DNA of 27,501 nucleotides, from NCBI GenBank assembly GCA_039714535.1, contig JBDLJC010000048.1:1-27501 (forward strand), in the 5' to 3' direction. The notes under the pieces are model-generated. The model saw nothing but the letters and a program-made list of their open reading frames with translations. It ran no database searches and was not told where the DNA came from. Positions 15,109-24,732 of this stretch are shown piece after piece. The stretch comes from JAGXFP01 sp039714535. Lineage in GTDB: Bacteria > Desulfobacterota > Desulfobulbia > Desulfobulbales > JAGXFP01. A program made the translations under genes and the position numbers. Each line of letters begins with the position of its first letter. Positions within the stretch are counted from its first letter, which is position 1.

Positions 15109-17502
15109 TCACTCCAAGAGCTTATTGGCCCTTCTCTGAAAAAACAGGTGGTACAATAGATGGCAGTACTGGGCCATCCTGGACTTGGCCTTATCCGATA
15201 TCGAATAGCGCCAAAAACCGTAAACCTTGGTAAGCCTGGTCAGACGGCGGCAATGAAGCTCCCAGGTGAAATGGGTCTGGGCCCTGGTCATTCCCTTCTG
15301 CGAATAGCTCTGCCAAAGTCCCGGTCCATCGAGACATTCCTCGAAAAATCCGGATATCTTGTCGGTCATATCCTCGTGGATCGTCGGATTGATAAGAATT
15401 CCTGACTCACGGTTTTCGATAATCTCCAAAGGACCGCCGAACTGGGTGGCGAAGACCGGCAAGCCGCTGTGCATTGCCTCCAGAATCGTCAGGCCGAAGG
15501 CCTCAAACAAAGCGGGCTGGACAAAGACGCCCCGCCGGTCCGCCATGATCCGGTAAACTTCACCGGCATCCTCGCTATCCAGCATTTTGCCGATCCAGCG
15601 CAAACTGCCCCGCAGATCATAACGATCGATCAGTTCATACATCTTTCTGATCTCGGCCGCCTCCTCACCATCTTTGGATCGATCTGGATCAATAACGCTG
15701 GCAACCAGGACCAGATTGGCCTGCTTCCGAAGCTTATCACTTTTGCCGTAGGCCTCAACCAGACCGGTCAGGTTCTTGATTCGATCAAGACGAGCAATCG
15801 AAAAGATTGGCGGCAGATCAGGATTATCCAGGCGACCAAAGGAATCGCTGTCCTCTTGCTCAAAAATAAGCGCCGCCAGCCCCTTGATCTTCTGCCACGA
15901 ACGCCGTCTCTTCTTCTCTTTATAGGGGAAATAGATCTCGGTATTTACCCCCGGCGAAATCACGTTGAAACGGGGATGAAAAAGATTGATGCCACTGGTG
16001 ACCTGCATCAGGCCCGGCATGGTAAAAAACTGATAGGATTCGTACTGGCCGATTGACCTTTCAGTACCGATGATCTCCTGGGAAGTACTGGATATAATAA
16101 AATTTGCCAAATTCATGGCGATCAGATCCGCCATAAATTGCACCGAGAAATGATAATCTTTCTCGAAGTCCTGCCAATAGAGATCACTGAACAGATACTT
16201 CGATTTTTCCAGGGCATGGGCGATATTACACTGGATTACCCCCATCGCACTCGACAACTTGGTTGCGACCAGATTTCCATCGGAATAATTACCGATGATT
16301 AAGTCGGGCCGGCCTTGCAGTTCAAGCTTGATCTCCCCCTCAACATCCTCGGCAAACTGGTCCAGGTACGGCCAGATTTTGAATCTGGAGATCCAATGGG
16401 GCACTATGCAGCCATCCGGATCAACAAAGGGCACCCGGAGAATCCAGACGTTTTCGGCGCCTCGGACCTTCTCAAGACGCTGATCAGAGGTCGTTCCATC
16501 ATTTTCCGGAATAAGCCTGGTGACAATCAGGATCTTCGGGCTGATTCCCAGACCGGACAGGGCCAGATCCTCGGTAAGATATTTCTCCAGGGCCCTGGCC
16601 TGATCCAGGACATAGACCACCTGCCCGCCGGTATCTGGTCGGCCCAGAACATTATCCTGGCCGAACCAGCCATGGGGCGAGATCATCGTTACCTTGGAGA
16701 CCATCGGAATTCGGGCCAGCAATTCTTCCTGGGTCTCTTCGCTGGGCTGTTCCAAGATATCCTGGAGGAGATGAAGGGTCTCCTGAATCCGATCCCGAGA
16801 ATTACCCCAGCCATCCATAAAACCAAAACCCTGAAGTTTTTTCCGGATGAGTTCCGGTCTGGTTTCACAATCGCACCGATCAAGATAATCGAGGACATCC
16901 TCCAGGGCCGATTCCAGCTCAACGGTATTCCTGATTACCTCGCCGTCAAGCAACAACTGGACCCCGTGCAAATGGTGCAGTTTAAGAAACTCATAGAGGA
17001 CCTGACTCCATTTTTCCGGCTGATTTGCCAACCTGGCCGACATATGACGGTTCAGATGTTTGATACCCTTGCCGATGGTCTGCGGGTCTTTGAGGGTGGG
17101 GCCGTAGTCATAAAAAGGGGCCAAATTGATTTCCATAGTCCGATATCTGGAACCGAGATCTGGTCTGACCAAATGCTCCTTAAGCTCCAGAAATTCACTG
17201 ACCTCCAGATGGCCTAGAGCCTCATCCTCGCCGTTCAGCACAAATATCCGACAATTGGCCCGCCGATGCCGATAGACAATGATCAGCCGTCCTTCCCAGA
17301 CCAAGGCCTCCTGTACCTTCCGCAAAAAGCGCCAACAACTGTGCGCGTGCGCACCATCATCCTTGCGGAGAAATATCTGGAACGTCCTGATTATATCATT
17401 ACGCAGCAGGATGTTCTTCTCTGAGGCCATCACTTCCCGGATAAATCTCTGGAAAAGAGGCAGATCCGATTCGTCAATAAAACTATATAATGATTTAGCC
17501 AT
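15109..17502 (-). CDS. Sucrose synthase
   Basis: Sucrose synthase reversibly converts sucrose and a nucleoside diphosphate into NDP-glucose and fructose. The 797-aa length is normal. The N-terminal part (about 1-260) is the regulatory region of sucrose synthases. The GT-B catalytic part follows, with GWFGQDNVLGRPDTGGQVVY at about 278-297, GNYSDGNLVA at 404, the R-x-x-x-x-K pair Arg571/Lys576 (RLDRIKN) and the E-x7-E motif Glu667/Glu675. The C-terminus YGFWRYSIS near 761 matches the family's YGFWK end. A small inverted repeat (CTTAAC/GTTAAG at 17518-17549) lies upstream. Neighbours are sucrose-phosphate synthase and the sugar kinase. Confidence 0.95.
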   Translation of the reverse strand: MAKSLYSFIDESDLPLFQRFIREVMASEKNILLRNDIIRTFQIFLRKDDGAHAHSCWRFLRKVQEALVWEGRLIIVYRHRRANCRIFVLNGEDEALGHLEVSEFLELKEHLVRPDLGSRYRTMEINLAPFYDYGPTLKDPQTIGKGIKHLNRHMSARLANQPEKWSQVLYEFLKLHHLHGVQLLLDGEVIRNTVELESALEDVLDYLDRCDCETRPELIRKKLQGFGFMDGWGNSRDRIQETLHLLQDILEQPSEETQEELLARIPMVSKVTMISPHGWFGQDNVLGRPDTGGQVVYVLDQARALEKYLTEDLALSGLGISPKILIVTRLIPENDGTTSDQRLEKVRGAENVWILRVPFVDPDGCIVPHWISRFKIWPYLDQFAEDVEGEIKLELQGRPDLIIGNYSDGNLVATKLSSAMGVIQCNIAHALEKSKYLFSDLYWQDFEKDYHFSVQFMADLIAMNLANFIISSTSQEIIGTERSIGQYESYQFFTMPGLMQVTSGINLFHPRFNVISPGVNTEIYFPYKEKKRRRSWQKIKGLAALIFEQEDSDSFGRLDNPDLPPIFSIARLDRIKNLTGLVEAYGKSDKLRKQANLVLVASVIDPDRSKDGEEAAEIRKMYELIDRYDLRGSLRWIGKMLDSEDAGEVYRIMADRRGVFVQPALFEAFGLTILEAMHSGLPVFATQFGGPLEIIENRESGILINPTIHEDMTDKISGFFEECLDGPGLWQSYSQKGMTRAQTHFTWELHCRRLTRLTKVYGFWRYSISDKAKSRMAQYCHLLYHLFFQRRANKLLE

Positions 17503-17649
17503 ATTTTTTTACGTCCACTTAACTCAAAGAATCTCGGTATATTGTTAAGTTACTGTAATTTTGCGCCATTTGTTCCCATATGTTTATTTCTGCCTGGAGC
17601 CAGAACCAGGACGTAAGAAGAACCGATTTCCCCGCCTTTCTTCCGGAGG

Positions 17650-17715
17650 CTCGCAGATGAGCGTATAATTAAAAATACGCCACGGCGCAGTAGATCTGGT
17701 TTTTCGCAGTCTGCG
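17650..17715. repeat. Second, diverged copy of the intergenic repeat
   Basis: CGCAGTAGATCTG at 17686-17698 matches the element at 14049-14157, and flanking bases (a T-run then GC) also match. A GCGTAT/ATACGC hairpin lies at 17661-17680. It begins about 15 bp past the stop of the sucrose-phosphate synthase gene, mirroring the position of the first copy at the end of the kinase gene. The outer boundaries are uncertain. Confidence 0.55.
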
Positions 17716-17731
17716 CTTAGCTGCGCCGCCA

Positions 17732-19915
17732 TCACTCTTCCAGGAAACGATAATGCTTGATGCCGTCGATGATCCCGGCGGCGTATTCTTTTTTACTGAA
17801 GAACATCCGGCGTAGTCCCCGTAAATGTTCAAGTTCCTTACTATAATTGCCGACAATCAGGCCGCAAGTCACCCCCCGCAACATCTCCTCGTCATTGCCG
17901 GAGTCGCCGCAGACCATGATTGCCTTCAGGGGGAACTCCCATTTATAACTGAGATAACGAACCGCCTTGCCCTTGGAGGCCCGAAAGGGAATAATATCCA
18001 GAAACTGGCTATTCGAAAACTCCAGATTATAGGACAGCTTACAATCTTGAAGAACCCGATGGACCTCGGCCAAAAGCTCGGGATCATCCTCCATAAGATA
18101 ACTTATCTTGAAGGCCCGCTGCTCCTCCTCATCCTGGGTATAGAGAAAATCAAGACCTTTTAAGGCTTCCCTGATCAACTCAGGCTTCCACTTGTAGGTC
18201 AGGTGCTGGCTCCAGCCTTTATCCGGCAATAGTTCGCTGCCGTAATAGATTTCGGTTCCCACTGAAGAGATAATAATGTCCGGCGGCGGCACTTTATATT
18301 CAGCCAGCGCCTTCAGGACCTTCCTCAGGCAGCGACCGGTAGCCACACCCCAAGCAACCATGTCCCGATGGGAGGAGAGTATTTCCAGAAGCTCACCGAG
18401 GGAAGGGTCATCGCCGACCAGGGTATTGTCAATATCGGTGACCAACAAACGCTTCACTTTGGTCAGAAGGCGACCAAAACCAACACCTTGCCCGGAAGAC
18501 GACAGATCCTCACCGCTAGCAGGCATTGCCGCCCTGACTCCTTCTATGAGTTCAACGGTGCGGTCACAATGCCTCTGCCATACATAATGAGTCCTGACCC
18601 CATTGATCCCATCCCGGGAAAACTTGTCCCACAACTCCCGATCGATAAGGATATCACGGCAGGCCCTGGAGATATCTTTGCTATTAGAGGGATTAACCAA
18701 GATACCGTTCTGACAATTCCCGATAATATCGGTGGGACCGCCATCATTAGTGGCAATAATCGGCAGTCCACAGGAAGCAGCCTCGATCAGAGTCAGACCG
18801 AACGGCTCAACCAGGGCCGGGTTAACAAAAACCCCATGAGTACTGGCGCAAAGCCGGTACAATTCCGGTACTTCCGTGCTAAAATCATGCTTCTTGGGAA
18901 TAGCCAGCTTGCCGTAAAGGTCATAGCGGTCCATAAGCAACAGCATTTCCGTCAGGACATTGCGCTCATTCTCCTCCATCTGGCCGATGTCTTTCCTGAT
19001 CCCGGCGAAAATGGCCAAATTGGCAATAGCCTGCAGTTCTTTGTCTTCGGCATAAGCGGTGATCAGACCGCTGATGTTCTTGCGCTGATCCGGACGGCAC
19101 AGCGCCAGAATAAAGGGTTTGTCCGGTGCAACCCAAAAACGGTTCAACTCGTTTAAGAGAACCAGACGGGCCTGCTTGGCTGTTTCGCTTTCGCTGTCAG
19201 CATCAAGCTGGGCATTATAATATGGGTAAAAAGTATCGATGTCGATCCCGGGCGGCACAATTTTAAAAGAACCGGTCGGAAAATTTTCGTAGAGGGCATA
19301 CTGCTTTTCGATTTCGTGGGCGGTACTGGTAATCACCTGTTCAGCATCCTTGATCACCTGTTCTTCGACCCCAATCCGGTAATCTATATGGTAACGCCGG
19401 TTGATCTCTTCATCGCCAAGACCATCGGCCAAGAGCTTGTTCTTTTTGTGACGCCCCATGGAATGGCCGGTAAACAGGAAAGGCGCCCCGAAGATGTTGG
19501 CCAACTCCCGGGCCACATATCCACCATCACCATAATGGCCGTGGAAAACATCGGGGATACGACCGGCTTCAACCTTGATAAACTTGAGGGTTTTATCGAC
19601 GAACTCGTCAAGATGGGACCAGAGCAGTTCTTTACGGATATAGCGGCGGCCACCGCACTGGATCCGGACGATGCGGGCCTTCTCGGAAAGGGGTTCGATT
19701 TTCCGGCTATAGCTATCGGCAACGGTCTTGTCCTGGATCAATCGGGTGATCAGATCAACTTGGGCGACCGCAGGATGCTCTCCCAGATACCTGGCCAACT
19801 CCAGAACGTATTTTGTCTGGCCGCCGGTATCGGCATCACGGCCAAGTTCCGGCGTCTCCCCCCGGATTAATCCGTGGATGCTGAAGAGCTGGATGTAAAG
19901 GCCGGGAGGAGTCAT
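17732..19915 (-). CDS. Two-domain sucrose-phosphate synthase (glycosyltransferase + HAD phosphatase-like domain)
   Basis: The 727-aa enzyme should make sucrose 6-phosphate from a nucleotide-glucose and fructose 6-phosphate. The GT4 part (about 1-465) has ELGRDADTGGQTKYVLELA at 23-41, GHSMGRHK at 150, PGIDIDTFYP at 222, and the E-x7-E motif Glu370/Glu378. The C-terminal HAD part (about 488-727) is a sucrose-phosphatase-like domain with intact DxD (Asp494, Asp496), SKGKAVRYL (Lys650) and GDSGNDEEM (Asp671, Asp675). It may therefore also remove the phosphate. The ATG follows AAAGG. mutL ends 19 bp upstream, so co-transcription with mutL is likely. Confidence 0.92.
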   Translation of the reverse strand: MTPPGLYIQLFSIHGLIRGETPELGRDADTGGQTKYVLELARYLGEHPAVAQVDLITRLIQDKTVADSYSRKIEPLSEKARIVRIQCGGRRYIRKELLWSHLDEFVDKTLKFIKVEAGRIPDVFHGHYGDGGYVARELANIFGAPFLFTGHSMGRHKKNKLLADGLGDEEINRRYHIDYRIGVEEQVIKDAEQVITSTAHEIEKQYALYENFPTGSFKIVPPGIDIDTFYPYYNAQLDADSESETAKQARLVLLNELNRFWVAPDKPFILALCRPDQRKNISGLITAYAEDKELQAIANLAIFAGIRKDIGQMEENERNVLTEMLLLMDRYDLYGKLAIPKKHDFSTEVPELYRLCASTHGVFVNPALVEPFGLTLIEAASCGLPIIATNDGGPTDIIGNCQNGILVNPSNSKDISRACRDILIDRELWDKFSRDGINGVRTHYVWQRHCDRTVELIEGVRAAMPASGEDLSSSGQGVGFGRLLTKVKRLLVTDIDNTLVGDDPSLGELLEILSSHRDMVAWGVATGRCLRKVLKALAEYKVPPPDIIISSVGTEIYYGSELLPDKGWSQHLTYKWKPELIREALKGLDFLYTQDEEEQRAFKISYLMEDDPELLAEVHRVLQDCKLSYNLEFSNSQFLDIIPFRASKGKAVRYLSYKWEFPLKAIMVCGDSGNDEEMLRGVTCGLIVGNYSKELEHLRGLRRMFFSKKEYAAGIIDGIKHYRFLEE

Positions 19916-19934
19916 TATTTACCTTTAATTAAGT

Positions 19935-21893
19935 TTAAGTCCGGTAAAACCACTTTTGGATCTCGGCGGCAGAAAACTTCCGAACCACCGGTCGGCCATG
20001 GGGACAATGGGAAAAAACATTGTTTTTAACCATCTCATCCAACAGCCCCTTCATCTCCGCCGACGATAACGACTGATTGGCCTTGATCGCGGCCTTACAG
20101 GCCATAACCGCCAAAATACTATCAAGTCGCCGGGCCGAAGCGCCCCCGCCCTTGCCGCCGCCAATTCCGGCAAACTGGTCAAGCACTCCTCTGAAGACCT
20201 CTTCCGGGGGCACATGGGCCATCACGGCCGGCACACCTTTAAGGACATAGGTCGTGCCGCCGAATTCCTGGATATCAATTCCCATGCCACCAATCTCTGC
20301 GGCCGCGCCTTCCAGAATGGCAATCTCATCGACGCCAAGCTCCAGAGTCGTAGGAAACAGCAGGGCCTGACTGGCGACCCGGCCATCAGCAAACTCTTTT
20401 TTCAACCTTTCAAAGATCAACCGTTCCTGGGCAGCATGCTGATCAATCGCCACCAGACCGTCCTGCCCCTCGCAGAGGATGTAGGTATCAAGGAGCTGGC
20501 CGATAACCCGCAGCTGCCCGGAAGAGACCGCCAAGTCACCGTCACCTGCCACCACGCCAACAGTCCGGGAACTCGGAAGATCGGTCGAGGCGGAACTGCA
20601 AGAGTCCTGGCCCAGCCCGTGATCCCGAACAACCACCATCTGCTCCGGCTCGGAAACGGTCAAGGCGACAGGTTCAGTTTTAATCCTATCATAAGACTCA
20701 CCCCGTAAGTCACCTGATTTTTTACGAACAGGGTCAGAAAGTGGCTTTTCTGCGGAATTACCAGGGGTGATACCTGGTAAAACTGCGGTGGATTTTTCGG
20801 GAATAATGGCAGCGGCAGCAACGGCTGCGCCCGGCAGCCCCCCTGGTTCTGCCGGGGTAGCGACCCCGAACACCGAGCTTTTCAGGCCGTCTTGATAATT
20901 AGCCATGGCCTCGACAACAGCCTGGACAATCAACTGATGAATAACCTTTGATTTATGAAATCTGATCTCCAGCTTGGCGGGATGAACATTGACATCGACA
21001 GCGGCAGGGGGCAGGTCGATAAATAATACCCCGGCCGGCTTGCGCCCCTTCATCAGATAATTGCGCAGACCCTCGGCAACGGCATGGGTGATGAGGCGAT
21101 CACGAACCGGGCGCCCATTGACAAAGGCCCGAAGGGATGCCCCTGACCCGGAAAAGTGATCGGGAGCCAACAGGAAACCTGACATCTTGGCTTCGCCCCC
21201 ATCACCGATTGCCTTTACCACCACCAGTTCCTCCCGGTTGTCACAGCGCAGGAGATTTTTGAGGCGTTGTTCAACCCCGCCAATATCAGCCGCCGGCAGT
21301 GAAATAACTTCACGACCATTAACGGTGTAAGAAACGGTGAGATCCGGTCTGACCAAGGCGTAGCCTTTGACCACCTCTTCGATATGGGATAATTCGGTTC
21401 GGGGGGTTTTGAGAAATTTTTTCCGGGCCGGGACATTACCGAACAAGTCCCGCACTTCGACGACGGTCCCGACCTGGCAGCCCATCTCATGGACCTTAAC
21501 CACCTTGCCGAAACGAATCTCTACCCGGTTGCCCAGCTGGGCGCCTGCCTGTCTGGAGGTGATGGTCAGCCGCGCCACCGAGGCAATGCTTGGCACCGCC
21601 TCACCCCGAAAGCCCAGGGTCCTGATATCGTCCAACTGGGCAACGCTGGTCAATTTACTGGTCGCGTGGCGCTCGAGACTCAAGAGGATATCATCCTGAT
21701 CCATCCCCTTGCCGTCATCGATGACCCGAATAAGCGAGGTGCCGCCACCCTCGACCTGAACGGTCAGACTAGTGGCCCCGGCATCAATACTATTTTCCAC
21801 CAACTCCTTGACCACCGAGGCCGGTCTTTCAACGACCTCACCGGCTGCTATCTGGTTGGCCAGGTTTTCGGGGAGAACTCTGATCTGGGACAA
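19935..21893 (-). CDS. mutL: DNA mismatch repair protein MutL
   Basis: MutL couples MutS mismatch recognition to strand removal. The 652-aa protein has the GHKL ATPase domain (LANQIAAGEVVERPASVVKE, ENSIDAGA, DDGKGM, GFRGEA) and the transducer domain (about 200-330). A low-complexity linker (about 335-450) and the C-terminal dimerisation domain follow. The endonuclease motif DQHA-x2-E-x4-E is present (484 onwards), as are ACKAAIKA and CPHGRP. It should therefore be a nicking MutL, as in bacteria lacking MutH. The start is probably TTG at 21893, giving MSQIRVLPENL as in other MutLs, with AGG upstream; an ATG at 21956 adds 21 residues unlike the family. Confidence 0.95.
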   Translation of the reverse strand: MSQIRVLPENLANQIAAGEVVERPASVVKELVENSIDAGATSLTVQVEGGGTSLIRVIDDGKGMDQDDILLSLERHATSKLTSVAQLDDIRTLGFRGEAVPSIASVARLTITSRQAGAQLGNRVEIRFGKVVKVHEMGCQVGTVVEVRDLFGNVPARKKFLKTPRTELSHIEEVVKGYALVRPDLTVSYTVNGREVISLPAADIGGVEQRLKNLLRCDNREELVVVKAIGDGGEAKMSGFLLAPDHFSGSGASLRAFVNGRPVRDRLITHAVAEGLRNYLMKGRKPAGVLFIDLPPAAVDVNVHPAKLEIRFHKSKVIHQLIVQAVVEAMANYQDGLKSSVFGVATPAEPGGLPGAAVAAAAIIPEKSTAVLPGITPGNSAEKPLSDPVRKKSGDLRGESYDRIKTEPVALTVSEPEQMVVVRDHGLGQDSCSSASTDLPSSRTVGVVAGDGDLAVSSGQLRVIGQLLDTYILCEGQDGLVAIDQHAAQERLIFERLKKEFADGRVASQALLFPTTLELGVDEIAILEGAAAEIGGMGIDIQEFGGTTYVLKGVPAVMAHVPPEEVFRGVLDQFAGIGGGKGGGASARRLDSILAVMACKAAIKANQSLSSAEMKGLLDEMVKNNVFSHCPHGRPVVRKFSAAEIQKWFYRT

Positions 21894-21976
21894 AATCAAC
21901 CTGCTCGTAAAAATTACCCAAGGGATAAAGCTGTCATGGAATAACCCGGCAGCCAAGCGACGCCAGCAAAACAGTA

Positions 21977-22000
21977 GCCACCATCAAACTTGATGGTGGC
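21977..22000 (-). terminator. Strong hairpin between M23 peptidase gene and mutL
   Basis: GCCACCATCAA (21977-21987) and TTGATGGTGGC (21990-22000) are perfect reverse complements, a 9-11 bp stem. It lies about 55 bp past the peptidase stop. The T-rich tail is weak (TACTGTTTTG), so termination may be partial. Confidence 0.5.
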
Positions 22001-22054
22001 GTCAAAAATCCAGCGCCCCGTTCCAGACGGCTAAGCTACTAGACCATGAGATAT

Positions 22055-23422
22055 TTACAGAAAATTCAAAATATTAAGATTCAACCAATGTTTATCCCAC
22101 CACTCCAGAGGATCAACAAAAACCCCGTTAACCAGGACACTGAAATGGAGATGATCGCCGCCGGCCATGCCGCTGGTGCCACTAAGAGCGATGACCGTCT
22201 CTTTGTCTACCGCATCGCCAACCGCGACATTTATCTGGCTGAGGTGCGAGTAAAGGGAGAAAACGCCCAGACCGTGATCAATAATGACCATCTCACCATA
22301 GATCCCCAGATAATCGGCATAGACAATCATACCGCTATTGGCAGCCATGATTTCAACCTTGCGGGTGGAAGCCAGGTCTACACCCAAATGGACCTGATGA
22401 TCCACCTCTTTACCACCATAATAATAGGTCCGATATTCAGAAAAGCCGGCCCGGCGACTGCTCCCCGCCATTCTCTGAAAACGGCCTTCCCACAGTCTTT
22501 CCGGCCTTGATTCACTGCACACGCCCCTGATGATCCTGTTATTTTCCTGCCGGACCCGATTATTAATCTCCAGATACTGGGCCAGCGGCTCTCCCCCCTG
22601 CAACTCAGGATAATAATGCATAAACTCCGGCAATTTCCGATCAAGAAAGCCATCGCTGACATTGATCCGGTCACGCTTGACGGTTCTCTTGCGCATGATC
22701 ATCCCGAATGGCTTGGCAGTCGAGTTACCGGCCAAATCAACCGCCACAGCCATCGACTTTTCAATCCGCTCCAGATCGAATTCCAAACCGATTATAGCGC
22801 CATACACCCCCTCCCCCTTATGGGGCAGAGGAAAACCAGGATGAAAGCTATCGTTGATCATGACTCCATGTTTGCTTACTTCCTCATTGAGGCTGTAGGT
22901 AACGATCCCGGCCCCGCCCTGGATAATATAACGGGGAGAATCTTGAATATAAAGGAGGGGCGGCTTGGTATCGAGTTCGATGGGAAAAGAAACCGTGGTC
23001 AGATTGCCTGCCATCCAATTCCACCAGGAATAATCACTAATGGCAACCAACAACTCGGCCTCGCCATTTTTGAACTTCAGAGCCGCAGGTTCCAATTTGA
23101 TTTGGACTTCAGCCTGCTCCGGGCCGGAATTTTGCAGCAGACCCTGCCGGGGATACTTCCCCTCAAAAACGGTGGCCTTTTTCTGTCCCTGCACCAAATA
23201 CACCTGGACGGAGCGCAAACCGCTCTTGCCATCGGTCAGCAGCAGTTCTACGTCCTTTACCGCCCCCACCCTCTCAATATCGGTCAAGACCCTAACCTGG
23301 GACACCTCCCGTTCATAAAAACCGACCAAGACCACCGCCACCGTGATCAAGACAATTACGGGAATAAACATCAGAATCACCGACCGGCGGTGCGGACCTT
23401 TTTCAATTTTTTCCAAAGACAC
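22055..23422 (-). CDS. Membrane-anchored M23-family metallopeptidase
   Basis: The 455-aa protein starts with a basic segment and a single hydrophobic helix (about 15-36) that anchors it in the inner membrane. A periplasmic region (about 40-330) follows, then an M23 (LytM/peptidase) domain. Zinc-binding and catalytic residues are visible: HLGVD (about 345-349), LYSHLS (His near 393) and HLHFS (about 424-428). M23 enzymes cut peptide cross-links in peptidoglycan, so a role in cell-wall growth or division is likely. The start is a GTG at 23422 or a TTG one codon earlier; AGGTG lies a few bases upstream. A strong hairpin separates it from mutL. Confidence 0.88.
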   Translation of the reverse strand: MSLEKIEKGPHRRSVILMFIPVIVLITVAVVLVGFYEREVSQVRVLTDIERVGAVKDVELLLTDGKSGLRSVQVYLVQGQKKATVFEGKYPRQGLLQNSGPEQAEVQIKLEPAALKFKNGEAELLVAISDYSWWNWMAGNLTTVSFPIELDTKPPLLYIQDSPRYIIQGGAGIVTYSLNEEVSKHGVMINDSFHPGFPLPHKGEGVYGAIIGLEFDLERIEKSMAVAVDLAGNSTAKPFGMIMRKRTVKRDRINVSDGFLDRKLPEFMHYYPELQGGEPLAQYLEINNRVRQENNRIIRGVCSESRPERLWEGRFQRMAGSSRRAGFSEYRTYYYGGKEVDHQVHLGVDLASTRKVEIMAANSGMIVYADYLGIYGEMVIIDHGLGVFSLYSHLSQINVAVGDAVDKETVIALSGTSGMAGGDHLHFSVLVNGVFVDPLEWWDKHWLNLNILNFL

Positions 23423-23599
23423 CAAAACAACACCTCAATAAAATATCTTTTAAACTTTCTTGATTAATTTTCACCGACCGAGTCACACCTCAATCGAACA
23501 AGCAAACGATGCGATACTTCTGACTAACCACATATGGTCAGGACTGCCTAAGGCCCGGAAATACTAACATGTTCTGCCCGAGCTTACCAATCGAAAATC

Positions 23600-23628
23600 T
23601 TGACAGCTAATCTCCCGCACTCTATATC
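23600..23628 (+). promoter_or_regulatory. Sigma70-type promoter for the reductase/cytochrome/tsaE genes
   Basis: TTGACA (23600-23605) and TATATC (23623-23628) are separated by exactly 17 bp. The site is about 50 bp upstream of the reductase ATG at 23679 in the same direction. Confidence 0.65.
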
Positions 23629-23678
23629 TTTGGGCTACAGCAAGTAAGCTCTCTAACCTTATTAATAAACCAAGACAG

Positions 23679-24695
23679 ATGACAAAATATCACACGATAA
23701 TAACAGGGGGTGGCCCGGCAGGTCTGGCCTGCGCGACCATGCTGGCACAGGCCGGCAAAAAAACCATGCTCCTGGAACGCAACCGCCGGATCGGCCCCAA
23801 AGTCTGTGCCGGCGGAATCACCTGGTCCGGGATTAAAAATCGGGTCCCGGCCAACCTCATCGAAAAATCATTCTGTGAGCAAAGGGTCTGCACCCGCTGG
23901 CAACAGACGATAATCTCCGGCCGGGAGCCCCTGGTTTCAACCATTGATCGCGAGATCTTGGGGCAATGGATGCTCAAAGAGGCCCTGGCCGCCGGGGTTG
24001 AGGTGAAAACCGCGACTCCGGCCCGGAGTTTTACCGACAATCACCTGCAAACCGACAGCGAGGAGTTTGAATTCCGCTTTCTGGTCGGGGCCGACGGCAG
24101 CGGTTCAACGATCCGCCGACTGCTCAACATCCCCACCGACAAGGTCGGGGTGGGCATCAATTACTTTGTCCCGGGAGATTTCCCGGCCATGGAATGGCAC
24201 CTTAACAATAAGTTCTTCGCTAACGGCTATGGTTGGATATTTCCCCATAGCCACTCGGCATCGATCGGCGCCTACGCCGATCGCCAGAACATGCCGCCAG
24301 CCAGACTCAAGAAAAATTTTCACCTCTGGGCAGAAAAACATGGTATTAATCTTGGCCAAGCGAAGATGTCATCGGCCCTTATTAATTACGATTTCCGGGG
24401 CTACCGCTTCGGCAACTGTTTCCTGGTTGGAGATGCGGCCGGTCTCGCTTCGGCCTTGACCGGCGAAGGCATTTACCCGGCCATTATCTCCGGAGAAGAG
24501 GCCGCCCAAACGATCCTCAACCCGGACTACGACAGTATTATCATGAAGAAATTACTGGCCAGGCACAACCTTCACCGCAGAGTGGTCTCGCTAACCGGCA
24601 GCAACAAATTAACCTGCCGCATGGTTACAGAGGCAATGGTTTTGGCTTTAAGAAAAGGCTTAATACCCTTCAGCGCTTTGGAAATGGCAAGCTGA
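23679..24695 (+). CDS. FAD-dependent geranylgeranyl-reductase family oxidoreductase
   Basis: The 338-aa flavoprotein has an N-terminal Rossmann motif (GGGPAGLACA at 10-19), then KVCAGGITWS with Cys43. A second FAD motif (FLVGADGSGSTIRR near 134) and the GD motif (NCFLVGDAAGLASALTGEG near 247) follow. The YGWIFPHSHSASIGA segment (near 184) matches the Y-x-W-x-F-P signature of geranylgeranyl reductases. These enzymes saturate isoprenoid chains of lipids, quinones or pigments; here a quinone or lipid tail is the likely target, but that is inference. It is first of three genes on the plus strand, with a good promoter upstream and a cytochrome gene 37 bp downstream. Confidence 0.85.
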   Translation: MTKYHTIITGGGPAGLACATMLAQAGKKTMLLERNRRIGPKVCAGGITWSGIKNRVPANLIEKSFCEQRVCTRWQQTIISGREPLVSTIDREILGQWMLKEALAAGVEVKTATPARSFTDNHLQTDSEEFEFRFLVGADGSGSTIRRLLNIPTDKVGVGINYFVPGDFPAMEWHLNNKFFANGYGWIFPHSHSASIGAYADRQNMPPARLKKNFHLWAEKHGINLGQAKMSSALINYDFRGYRFGNCFLVGDAAGLASALTGEGIYPAIISGEEAAQTILNPDYDSIIMKKLLARHNLHRRVVSLTGSNKLTCRMVTEAMVLALRKGLIPFSALEMAS

Positions 24696-24732
24696 TCGGC
24701 AAAAAGAAATAAAATTGCAGGAGGACAATAAA

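Noticed and set aside
16315..17217. 300-codon open frame on the plus strand
   Set aside because: It is antisense to sucrose synthase, whose protein is clearly recognised; no family motif in the antisense frame.
18368..19156. 262-codon open frame on the plus strand
   Set aside because: Antisense to sucrose-phosphate synthase; no recognisable motif.
22616..23467. 283-codon open frame on the plus strand
   Set aside because: Antisense to the M23 peptidase gene, which has zinc-binding motifs.
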